Assembly: GCF_001039355.2 (NCBI RefSeq)
Contig: NW_019775524.1
Coordinates: 1,602,992-1,666,991, forward strand
DNA: 64,000 bases
From: Lingula anatina
Lineage: Eukaryota; Brachiopoda; Lingulata; Lingulida; Lingulidae
Reading direction: 5' to 3'
The position numbers and the translations under genes are program-made. This document shows positions 11,184 through 22,457 of this stretch, piece by piece (position 1 is the stretch's first letter; each line of letters opens with the position of its first letter). The notes under the pieces were generated by a model that ran no database searches, was not told the DNA's origin, and saw only the letters and a program-made list of their open reading frames with translations.

Positions 11184-14100
11184 ATGGGTGTGACCTTGTC
11201 TTTGACTAGCCTGGTCTATGTTATACTGACACTGTTTTTCTCGGTGCTGTCTATACTCGGAACCCTTCTGATAATCCTAGTCTACTTCATGTATGTGGAT
11301 CTTAGGACGACCAGCAGAAAGATCGTAGTGTTTTTAAGCATTGGTGATTTCATCAACGCGCTGTCGCAGACCATAGGGCTAGTGTGGTACGTCAGCGACA
11401 CGCACACATCTGTTGACTACACGGACATCAAATTCCTGGCGCTGTGTGAGGGCCCTGCGGCAGGTCTAATCTTTGGGACGATAGCATCGTGCCTATGGAC
11501 GGTGGTGCTAGCTCTGTATATGTACATATGCATCGTGAGGAACAGAGTTGGACTGGCACAGAAGTTGATTACCCCCAGCCATGTGGTTTGCTGGATGATA
11601 CCAAGTAAGTCTCCAGGATAGAGTGTATGGGCATTATCAATCTGCGTGTATTCCTAACAGAAAGAAAAAAATTCCATCCTAGATATGTCACGGGAAATTT
11701 TCTGAACTGTAGGCGACAGCATATATTTACATTCGGTACAGGATATTGCGTCTATTTGTATAAATTCTTCCAGCAGATGATGCCAATTAAAGAAATGAAT
11801 GAAAAATTTTTCTCCAAAGAAATATGCCAACTTTGACAATCACCAATTACCTATGGGCTATTTTCACGAATAGAATTTTCTTTTGAATTAACTCGGGATA
11901 ATAGTGAATTCTCACAACTGCATTCTCTATAATAATGGCAATGACAGTACTCATGATAAAATGCACCGATACGAGATAACCTAGAACAATGTATTAAAAC
12001 CCAGTTTTCATGTAGGAATGATATACTAGGAGATAATCTTGATAGGAATTCAAAATTTTTAACGTTGTAATTTTTAATGAAAATAATAATAAAAAAAAAA
12101 CATTCAAGGTCTGCATTCCTGTTTGAGCCGTTACTTTGTCTTTTTCTCTTACCCAATCAAAGTTTAGGATAAAGACAAGTATTTTACGTAAACCGGTGTA
12201 AAATGCCGCGATTCAGTGAGTTTATTTGATCATATATCTTCCTAGGTTTGATGGTGATCATATTGATGAGTGAGACAGAACTGGGGTATGATGAGGCACT
12301 CAAAAACTCGAGTTCATCGGCCAGCATTTGCTGGATCAGAAACGTTAACGACTCCAACCCGAAGGCTGTCTTTGATCAGTTTCTCTGGCAGGTATTTAGC
12401 ATGCCTTTTTGGGAATTGACATCAGTTATTGTCGTCGCCATCTTGACTTCAAGGACAGTTCATCACGTGCACGCTGAGGTAAGACACATTTAAATTCGAA
12501 ATGGCTTACTCCAACCATGGACCTAATGAGGTCTCATTAGGACCATGCTCCAACAGAATTTTCAAAATAAAATGAAGATACTCTTGCTCAGGTGTATAAA
12601 ATCTTGTATGTTACCTGCTTCTTTATTTTTCAATCTTTTGTTATATTTAAAATTGTTTTAGTCTTAAGTTTTTATTTTGCATCAATAGGCCTATCTAATG
12701 CCAACTCAGTTTTACGAAAAATAACAAATTACTTCTATAAGATGATTCACCGCGACAAAACCTGTTAAATACCTATTTTTGCAATTGTTTTGACAAAATC
12801 TTTGCTTCACTAAGTTTTTAGACTTTTACAAGTAGATACTTCGAGAAAAAGACCAACATGACATCAGCGAAGAAACCATGGCGGCCATATGGGCAGCTAA
12901 CAAGAAGATGGTCGCCATTCCCGTTGTCATGGTATTCGTGAGAATTTGGGGGATTGCCAGGTTCCTCGTGACAGCCATTACCAAAATGGCTTATCCGGGC
13001 CAGAAGGCGATCTTGAAGAGAGTGGACAGTCATCCTGCCATGGTGATTCTTATGATGTTACAGGTAGGGGCCTACATGTTATTTAGCCCATTATGAGTAC
13101 CCTAACAGCCACGCATGCAAAACGATTCATAGTTGTCATTTCTAGACGCTGGTTGATTTTTTCCCTTTTTTTCTAATTTTTCTTTACATTTTTGACGGCG
13201 TTCGCATTTTTGGAAGTGGCTTAATCATAGGCCTACCCAGCCGTACATCTAGGTTTTTTTCTGTATCTGTATCTGTTCATGTACGTCTAGAGACACCAAT
13301 AGGGGAGAACGGGGCTAGTTGGCCCCGTAAGACACTTTTGGCCTTGTAGAGCCAACTAGGAATGGGTTAGAGTAACAAAACCGGTTTCAAAGTAAGCCCT
13401 ATGAACTAAGCTACGTATGCAACGCCATTATTTTTCAAACATAATGCCAGATGGCTCACGATTTGACAAAAAACGCAGTTGACGTCAGGGGGGCCAACTT
13501 GCCCCGCCACAGTGCAAGTTGGCCCCAGGGTCGGGGCAAGTTGGCCCCCTATATACGAAAATGAAGTATATATCCCATGTAAACGCCTTGAAATAAATTT
13601 TTATACATTTTTAATTTATTAAATTGATTTTTGAGAGTCTTTGATGAATAAATAGTTCAAATGAGGCAGATTTTTTAGGTTTCCGTACGTCACGTTGTAG
13701 GGGGGGTATGTGTTGCAAGAACCAAAATATCTATCAATAAAATTTGTTTTGTTTTAATTAAGAATTAATTAATAATGGTATAAAGCAGGTTTTTAATCAT
13801 TGAAAACGAATAATAAATTTCGTATTAAAAGAAAGTAACAAATTCAGTTTTAAACCACTGAGTTTGTTTCAACAATGGTCTCTAGCTAGGGAGGGGTGGA
13901 TAATCCCCTTGGGGCCACATATAACACCGTAAATACAAATTGAATCCCCTTACAATGAATTAAGGCAAAATAAATGTTTTTCTAAAGAAAGTTTCGCTTT
14001 TTAATACATACAATCAACAGAACATTTCTAATATAAATTTTCAAAAAAACACCAGAGAGCAAATTAAATAAAATTAATCAGACAGTAAACACCGGCAAGC

Positions 14101-15366
14101 TGTTGGTAATGTGAGGGTCCAACTTGCCCTAAGTCAAGGGGGCCAACTAGCCCCGGGTGCACATTATTTATTTTAAAGGATGGTAGCCATTTATGGTGCT
14201 AGAATGAGCAACGATGATACATCTCCGTGAAACTTGAAACAATGAGCTTCAGTTTGATGCCCTATACATATCTTATATTCGATCAAAAGCATATGAAAAT
14301 AGATTTTTAAATCTCTTAAACAAAATTAGGCCTACTTTTAGGTGCAAAAAAAGTTTATTTAGACTCACCGCTTAAGTAAAACTTTTTAACGTCCGACACT
14401 TCCTTAGCATTGTAGGCTACGGTCATTTTACAAGAGTATGTGGCCAATTTTTTTTACATCGTAGTTACTTTTTCATAAATTGACGGGGGGCCAACTTACC
14501 CCGGGGTCCAACTCTCCCCTACTGGTATGATGTAGACGGATAGAAGAGAGCGCACGGGAAACTTTAGTCAAATAGTAGTCCTGATCTAAAGCTTTCAACA
14601 GTTTCAGCGTTTACTTGTTGGTCACTGAGTCCATTCCAATCGGAAACTGTTCTGACGAAGAAAGAGTTTTTTTCTGACGAGTGTTTTACAACGTTGTAAG
14701 TGAAAGCAGCGACTGTTATTAGTACTATTCACAATGTTTTCAGAGTCAAAGTCAATGAAAGATTTAGCCCTTATACGACGTTTGTTAGAGACTGGTACGA
14801 AGTAAGTGTCGGGGGGTATCGCTGGAACTAACCCCTCAGCCACCTTGAATAGAAAAGTTAGCCGCAGTTCCCTCCTCCTGTGCTGCAGTAGTGGTATCTC
14901 TAGTGATTTCAGCATGGAGGTGACACTACCTGGGGATTGAGACTTGTAATCCCCAGTGATGAACCGTGCAGCTTTTCTTTGAATTTTTTCCATTTTATCA
15001 ATGTCTGTTTTTAAATAAGGATCCCATATGATAGCACCATATTCTAGAGTGGAACGGACAAGGGCTATGTAGGCAGATTTCCGTGTGATAACTGAACTAT
15101 GGTATAAATTTCTTTTTAATTATGTAATTTCTTTTCAGGGTATAGGCGATGGTTCCCAGGGTCTCGGAAACGCTATGCTGTTTTGTTTCTTCACAAAGTC
15201 CGTTAGAACAAGATTATGGGACGGAATAAAAAGAGCAGTTTCCTGCAAATGGCGACATAAGCGTCGAGAAAAATCAACACGGTCAGATCATGGAAGCATC
15301 TTGGCAGACGACCGCCAACCCGTCCCAGCAGGCACTGCGAAAATCGAATCCTCTGTCACAGTGTGA
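11184..15366 (+). CDS. GPR157-like seven-transmembrane receptor, copy 2 (four exons)
   Basis: Exons are 11184-11604, 12246-12478, 12836-13063 and 15139-15366, with phases 1, 0, 0 exactly as in copy 1. They join to 369 codons. Family landmarks in order: LRTTSRK in the first cytoplasmic loop, SIGDFINAL in helix 2, SCLWTVVLALYMYICIV in helix 3, SICWI before helix 5, FVRIWGIARFLVT in helix 6, QGLGNAMLF then VRTRLWDGIK after helix 7. The protein is clearly paralogous to copy 1 and not allelic, since most non-motif residues differ. The last intron (13064-15138) has been enlarged by a TA-flanked transposon and a non-LTR fragment. Exon 4 recurs at 17332-17559 through redundant assembly. Its C-tail is basic then Ser/Asp-rich. 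Family is firm; ligand and coupling are unknown. Confidence 0.92.
12522..12541. repeat. Short inverted repeat in receptor 2 intron 2
   Basis: CCTAATGAG and its exact reverse complement CTCATTAGG are separated by two bases. It could be a palindromic binding site with a homeodomain-like ATTA core, or chance. No function is claimed. Confidence 0.35.
13302..14519. mobile_element. 1.2-kb TA-flanked non-autonomous DNA element, GGGGAGA termini
   Basis: The left end is GGGGAGAACGGGGCTAGTTGG and the right end is its imperfect inverse, ending in TCTCCCC. Both are bounded by TA (13300-13301 and 14520-14521), as for Tc1/mariner-type insertion. GGGGC(A/T)A(G/A)TTGGCCCC-like motifs recur several times inside, in both orientations. 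There is no coding frame. It lies in the last intron of receptor 2. Confidence 0.65.
14622..15087 (-). mobile_element. Non-LTR retrotransposon fragment, C-terminal reverse transcriptase region
   Basis: Reading leftwards from 15087, the frame gives YIALVRSTLEYGAIIWDPYL, then DKMEKIQRKAARFITGDY and LEIPLLQHRRRELRL. This is the typical end of reverse transcriptases in LINEs of the CR1/jockey/Rex type, just after the catalytic domain. It ends at a stop at 14622. The catalytic core is missing, so it is a dead fragment. It is inserted antisense in receptor 2's last intron, ending about 50 bases before exon 4. Confidence 0.75.
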
Positions 15367-17019
15367 AGCAATCCTAGTTGATATTTCTGTGGATTGCCTT
15401 TTACCGTTCTGCTACAGGTAGCATGAAAGGAATGTTGAAAACTAAAAGTCAGGGAGCTTTCTGTATTTGAGTATATAGTACTCACCAACAGGAGTGCTTT
15501 TGGAATAGTCCTTAGGAAATCTTCAGTAAAAATGCACTTTTAGGATACAAGGAACAAAGAATCACCACTCGCTGAATATGCAAAACTGAGATTCGTTAAA
15601 GGACACTCATTGTTTATTGTTTCCTGATAGTCGTGACCAAGTTATATATTTCCTGCTGCATGTAACACAAGATACCCGCTGAACAAGATAACTCTGTATT
15701 ATCAGTTATGTATAGTCGTACAAATACAATAGATATTGAAATCATAACACCGCCTTCACCTGTCCTCCAGCTTGAAAGCAGCAAAGCATTTCATGATTTT
15801 TTTCACGAAGTCACGATAATATTTTACATCTACAACATGTATATAGAAACTACTGCATTGCTTTTGACAGCACCAATAATATCTTAACTGCCACAATCAA
15901 CTATCCACCATATATGAACTACTTAATTTGGAGGCCTTCCCAGGGAAAAAAAAACATTAATACATATGCACAATAAACTGTAAGAGCACCTGCATTTTCT
16001 TGCCGTGTAATTGCCAAGACAGTATTACAAGAGGAAATAACTTTTCACCTAATAGCAAATGCTTCCATGTGGTGGTTTTGTAACAAATTTATATGAATAT
16101 CCACTCATTCTAAAGCAATATTCATATCTATTATAAAAATAAGTAAATAAATAAATAAAACAAAGCAATCTAGAATGAAAAAGAAAAATACAAACATCAT
16201 TGCACCGTTTCATTCTTTAGCAGATGCACAAGGAATATATCTTTGAACTATATCAATTACTGATATATTGCCAAGGGAAAAAGCACATCACATCTGTATA
16301 TATTGCAGCACCTTAAAATTGTCAATTACTAAAATCATTTTGATCAGCCAAGATTTGAAATGGTAAAATACAATTGAAAATAAAGAACAACCCTTGCTCA
16401 TATCAAAACTATTGCACTGCAATCCTAGTACCCTCACGTCATATCTTCTTATACAAGTCATGTCAAATGTGAACAAAACTAAGTCCTACGGTTTGTTTCC
16501 TATTTTGTCAACTTCTTGAGGCAAGTCTGTGTCAACTGCTATTAATTCCATGCAGTGTCTGTTCCTTATAAATATCTGTCAAACATGTGACATCGGTTAC
16601 TGCAAAATGTAACTCAAGGTAAAGTATCCACATTTAAAACTGTCGACTGTCCATTGTACACACATCCTGCAAATCTACTCATCCTGCACGATTCAGACTT
16701 AAAATAAAAGTACTTGATGTCATGGCTGTCCTCTGAAATTTACAGTAAGACATGACATTCTTAACATTACAGTAAACATTTAGATCTATAGTTAGCATGC
16801 CTTTAAAAAATACTCGTCATAAAGAACAGTCCCTCTATACAGCATATCCTGTATGATAGGAACTCTAATGGAAATGCTTTTTTCCATTTCTATACATGAA
16901 TCTCTGAGAACATTCGGCAATATTCTTTTTTTTTTAACAGCAACTAAAATATGCAAACAAATGACAATACAAAGAAGACAAAACCCAACAAGAAGCTCTC
17001 CATCCGTTACTTATATTAC
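15367..17019. other. 3' flank of receptor 2 towards SPT2 (first copy)
   Basis: This is AT-rich sequence with no coding exon, holding the receptor's 3' UTR and, on the other strand, the far 3' side of SPT2. The genes converge. The contig ends at 17019 inside sequence that continues at about 21237. Confidence 0.5.
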
Positions 17020-17020
17020 N

Positions 17021-17098
17021 TATTGAGACGTGTATGTATAGAGACGTATCTATCGGGGCGAATATTTTATTGGGACGTTTATCTATATGGCGGACCCC
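17021..17098. other. Unmatched 78 bases at a contig start
   Basis: This stretch replaces the retrotransposon 3' part found before 14906 in the other copy. It has loosely repeated units (GAGACGT, GGGACGT, each followed by TATCTAT-like bases). It may be the edge of a different insertion or a low-quality contig tip. Confidence 0.4.
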
Positions 17099-19258
17099 AT
17101 TTCAGCATGGAGGTGACACTACCTGGGGATTGAGACTTGTAATCCCCAGTGATGAACCGTGCAACTTTTCTTTGAATTTTTTCCATTTTATCAATGTCTG
17201 TTTTTAAATAAGGATCCCATATGATAGCACCATATTCTAGAGTGGAACGGACAAGGGCTATGTAGGCAGATTTCCGTGTGATAACTGGACTATGGTATAA
17301 ATTTCTTTTTAATTATGTAATTTCTTTTCAGGGTATAGGCGATGGTTCCCAGGGTCTCGGAAACGCTATGCTGTTTTGTTTCTTCACAAAGTCCGTTAGA
17401 ACAAGATTATGGGACGGAATAAAAAGAGCAATTTCCTGCAAATGGCGACATAAGCGTCGAGAAAAATCAACACGGTCAGATCATGGAAGCATCTTGGCAG
17501 ACGACCGCCAACCCGTCCCAGCAGGCACTGCGAAAATCGAATCCTCTGTCACAGTGTGAAGCAATCCTCGTTGATATTTCTGTGGATTGCCTTTTACCGT
17601 TCTGCTACAGGTAGCATGAAAGGAATGTTGAAAACTAAAAGTCAGGGAGGAAGTACGGCTTCTGGTCCCATTTTTACTTGGAATTGTTATTCAGCTCAGC
17701 AGCTTTCTGTATTTGAGTATATAGTACTCACCAACAGGAGTGCTTTTGGAATAGTCCTTAGGAAATCTTCAGTAAAAATGCACTTTTAGGATACAAGGAA
17801 CAAAGAATCACCACTCGCTGAATATGCAAAACTGAGATTCGTTAAAGGACACTCATTGTTTATTGTTTCCTGATAGTCGTGACCAAGTTATATATTTCCT
17901 GCTGCATGTAACACAAGATACCCGCTGAACAAGATAACTCTGTATTATCAGTTATGTATAGTCGTACAAATACAATAGATATTGAAATCATAACACCGCC
18001 TTCACCTGTCCTCCAGCTTGAAAGCAGCAAAGCATTTCATGATTTTTTTCACGAAGTCACGATTATATTTTACATCTACAACATGTATATAGAAACTACT
18101 GCATTGCTTTTGACAGCACCAATAATATCTTAACTGCCACAATCAACTATCCACCATATATGAACTACTTAATTTGGAGGCCTTCCCAGGGAAAAAAAAC
18201 ATTAATACATATGCACAATAAACTGTAAGAGCACCTGCATTTTCTTGCTGTGTAATTGCCAAGATAGTATTACAAGAGGAAATAACTTTTCACCTAATAG
18301 CAAATGCTTCCATGTGGTGGTTTTGTAACAAATTTATATGAATATCCACTTATTCTAAAGCAATATTCATATCTATTATAAAAATAAGTAAATAAATAAA
18401 TAAAACAAAGCAATCTAGAATGAAAAAGAAAAATACAAACATCATTGCACCATTTCATTCTTTAGCAGATGCACAAGGAATATATCTTTGAACTATATCA
18501 ATTACTGATATATTGCCAAGGGAAAAAGCACATCACATCTGTATATATTGCAGCACCTTAAAATTGTAAATTACTAAAATCATTTTGATCAGCCAAGATT
18601 TGAAATGGTAAAATACAATTGAAAATAAAGAACAACCCTTGCTCATATCAGAAACTATTGCACTGCAATCCTAGTACCCTCACGTCATATCTTCTTATAC
18701 AAGTCATGTCAAATGTGAACAAAACTAAGTCCTACGGTTTATTTCCTATTTTGTCAACTTCTTGAGGCAAGTCTGTGTCAACTGCTATTAATTCCATGCA
18801 GTGTCTGTTCCTTATAAATATCTGTCAAACATGTGACATCGGTTACTGCAAAATGTAACTCAAGGTAAAGTATCCACATTTAAAACTGTCGACTGTCCAT
18901 TGTACACACATCCTGCAAATCTACTCATCCTGCACGATTCAGACTTAAAATAAAAGGACTTGATGTCATGGCTGTCCTCTGAAATTTATAGTAAGACATG
19001 ACATTCTTAACATTACAGTAAACATTTAGATCTATAGTTAGCACGCCTTTAAAAAATACTCGTCATAAAGAACAGTCCCTCTATACAGCATATCCTGTAT
19101 GATAGGAACTCTAATGGAAATGCTTTTTTCCATTTCTATACATGAATCTCTGAGAACATTCGGCAATATTCTTTTTTTTAACAGCAACTAAAATATGCAA
19201 ACAAATGACAATACAAAGAAGACAAAACCCAACAAGAAGCTCTCCATCCGTTACTTAT
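17099..19258. other. Redundant copy of 14906-17019 (alternative haplotype)
   Basis: It repeats the end of the LINE fragment, receptor 2 exon 4 (17332-17559) and the 3' flank, with scattered SNPs. Relative to the first copy it carries an extra 53 bases at 17649-17701. The exon copy encodes the same receptor tail with one A/T difference upstream of KWRHKRREK and is not a separate gene. Confidence 0.8.
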
Positions 19259-19356
19259 ATAACCTATAGTTTCTATAGTTTTCAACTGTGGAGCATGTGT
19301 TCCTTTATCACAGACAGCTTGTAAAAAGTTTAATGAAATCAAAATATAATATGAAA

Positions 19357-20231
19357 TTAATATCTTTTCTTTATCCTCTCTGCTTTTAATTTTTCTAACT
19401 GTTTTTGTTTTCTTCTTTTCTTTCTTGCTTCTTCATCTTTCATGTCTTCCAAGTCTTCCTTCATCCCCAGGCGGAGACTAGCAATATTGAAACAAAACAT
19501 TTTTAAGCATAAAAAGTTACATTTTAGAACAAAATTGCTTAAGAGGTAATGAAGTACAAGACTGCAATAAACTTGAAATTAGCTCTCTATACTATTCCAT
19601 TTGATGAAGTGGAAAAGATTACTCAAACAGCAGAAAATGTTAACAATTTTAAACTGAAATGTGTGTTGATTTACAAATAACAGTAAAATGATCAACATGC
19701 AGGTACTTGCTTTTATAAAATATCTTTTTCCATACATTGTATAATACTAATAATAATAATAATAATAATAATGGACCAGACACCACAAAAATAATATCAA
19801 AAATATGCACTGAACACATTCATAGTGAAATAAATAGCAAACATTTTACCTGCGAGATTCTTCTTTCATGATATCATGGAAATTAGCCTCCATGTTTGAG
19901 ACGTCATCATCCTCATCACGATACCTACAAGAGACAAACAGTCCATTTCATCACACAGTCATCTGGGACTGACTTACTGAGAAACATTTAAGGTAAAAAC
20001 AAGTATGTAACATCATACAGAGTTTTAACAGTTTTAACAGTTTTACCAATAAGACAGGCCAGTTTACACTTATCACTTACTTTCTCTTATCATAGCCAAA
20101 GATCTCCTTGATGTACTTGGATACACTGTTCTGTTCCATCGGGCCATCATCAATGAAGTCGTCGTCCATATCATATTCATCGTCTGACTCTTCAGAATAG
20201 TAATGCTCCTCCTCAACTCTAGGCCTCTTGG
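19357..20231 (-). other. Redundant copy of SPT2 exons 6, 5 and 4
   Basis: Exon-equivalent blocks 19357-19477, 19850-19924 and 20081-20231 match the SPT2 exons at 21321-21441, 21814-21888 and 22045-22195 with a constant offset of 1964. The contig ends at 20941 before reaching exon 3, so this is a partial second haplotype. Confidence 0.85.
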
Positions 20232-20513
20232 CTAATGTTTAAAGAAACATCCATAAATGTGTGATTTTGTTTTTAAAGGTTTACAGTAAATGTTACAATA
20301 AATGTCCAAAAGTAATAATTTTATGTCTAAATATATCCTGTAAAGCTACTTATGTTTCCGATAAACCCTCTCTAATAAAAGTGCCTGGAGTTGATATTCC
20401 CTTCTTGTGAAAAATTGTATAATTAGCTAAAGGTTTTTATCAGCCATGTAGAATGACTCCTCTCAATATCCTCTCAATCTATTCTGTATTTCAACAGTCA
20501 AAATATAGTTAAC

Positions 20514-20941
20514 TAGAGGATCAGAGAGGCGATGCCGCCTCCGAATATTGTACCACCAGCTGGAGCAAGCGCATTTGTATAGACCCCCACATACACAAAA
20601 TAAGGGACACAGCCACCAGTCTTTTGCTTGACAAGCTGTAAAAATGCAATCAACAAGAATTTTCAAAATATGCAAAAAAAATATATATAACTTAAAATGG
20701 TACAATCAAAGTTAAGTTCATCAAAAGGTAGGTCAAAGGTCAATTTCACAGTAAGATTGCCAGTATATGACTTCCTATTCAAGTTCAATAGTAACAATGG
20801 ACCTATCTCTGCCAGGTTAGGAGTTAAAAGAGAAAGAAATTAGCAGAGTTCAGTTCATGGTGAAAAGTAGGTCAAAGGTCAATTTTAAGCTCACATTTAG
20901 ATTGCTAGTATATGACTTCCTATTCAACTTCAATAGTAACT
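20514..20941. mobile_element. Haplotype-specific insertion of repetitive type
   Basis: The two copies agree up to about 20513/22457. One then continues towards SPT2 exon 3, while this one turns into unrelated sequence to the contig end. The inserted part holds a partly duplicated segment (about 20713-20793 and 20851-20941), each copy carrying AGGTCAAAGGTCA. Termini are not visible, so the element type is unknown. Confidence 0.5.
20730..20881 (+). repeat. Two copies of AGGTCAAAGGTCA in the insertion
   Basis: Exact AGGTCAAAGGTCA occurs at 20730-20742 and 20869-20881, inside a diverged tandem repeat with a period of about 139 bases. The string equals a DR1 direct repeat, the known site type for RXR/HNF4/COUP-TF nuclear receptors. 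Whether it is functional is unknown. Confidence 0.5.
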
Positions 20942-20942
20942 N

Positions 20943-22457
20943 GAAATTTACAGTAAGACATGACATTCTTAACATTACAGTAAACATTTAGATCTATAGT
21001 TAGCATGCCTTTAAAAAATACTCGTCATAAAGAACAGTCCCTCTATACAGCATATCCTGTATGATAGGAACTCTAATGGAAATGCTTTTTTCCATTTCTA
21101 TACATGAATCTCTGAGAACATTCGGCAATATTCTTTTTTTTTTAACAGCAACTAAAATATGCAAACAAATGACAATACAAAGAAGACAAAACCCAACAAG
21201 AAGCTCTCCATCCGTTACTTATATTACCTATAGTTTCTATAGTTTTCAACTGTGGAGCATGTGTTCCTTTATCACAGACAGCTTGTAAAAAGTTTAATGA
21301 AATCAAAATATAATATGAAATTAATATCTTTTCTTTATCCTCTCTGCTTTTAATTTTTCTAACTGTTTTTGTTTTCTTCTTTTCTTTCTTGCTTCTTCAT
21401 CTTTCATGTCTTCCAAGTCTTCCTTCATCCCCAGGCGGAGACTAGCAATATTGAAACAAAACATTTTTAAGCATAAAAAGTTACATTTTAGAACAAAATT
21501 GCTTAAGAGGTAATGAAGTACAAGACTGCAATAAACTTGAAATTAGCTCTCTATACTATTCCATTTGATGAAGTGGAAAAGATTACTCAAACAGCAGAAA
21601 ATGTTAACAATTTTAAACTGAAATGTGTGTTGATTTACAAATAACAGTAAAATGATCAACATGCAGGTACTTGCTTTTATAAAATATCTTTTTCCATACA
21701 TTGTATAATACTAATAATAATAATAATAATAATAATGGACCTGACACCGCAAAAATAATATCAAAAATATGCACTGAACACATTCATAGTGAAATAAATA
21801 GCAAACATTTTACCTGCGAGATTCTTCTTTCATGATATCATGGAAATTAGCCTCCATGTTTGAGACGTCATCATCCTCATCACGATACCTACAAGAGACA
21901 AACAGTCCATTTCATCACACAGTCATCTGGGACTGACTTACTGAGAAACATTTAAGGTAAAAACAAGTATATAACATCATACAGAGTTTTAACAGTTTTA
22001 ACAGTTTTACCAATAAAACAGGCCAGTTTACACTTATCACTTACTTTCTCTTATCATAGCCAAAGATCTCCTTGATGTACTTAGATACACTGTTCTGTTC
22101 CATCGGGCCATCATCAATGAAGTCGTCGTCCATATCATATTCATCGTCTGACTCTTCAGAATAGTAATGCTCCTCCTCAACTCTAGGCCTCTTGGCTAAT
22201 GTTTAAAGAAACATCCATAAATGTGTGATTTTGTTTTTAAAGGTTTACAATAAATGTTACAATAAATGTCCAAAAGTAATAATTTTATGTCTAAATATAT
22301 CCTGTAAAGCTACTAATGTTTCCGATAAACCCTCTCTAATAAAAGTCCCTTCTTGTTAAAAATTGTATAATTAGCTAAAGGTTTTTATCAGCCATGTAGA
22401 ATGACTCCTCTCAATATCCTCTCAATATATTCTGTATTTCAACAGTCAAAATATAGT
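20943..22457. other. Contig restart overlapping 18981-20513
   Basis: After the N at 20942, sequence already seen at 16735-17019 and 18981-20513 begins again with SNPs and small indels. This contig is the one that continues intact into SPT2 exon 3. Confidence 0.8.
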
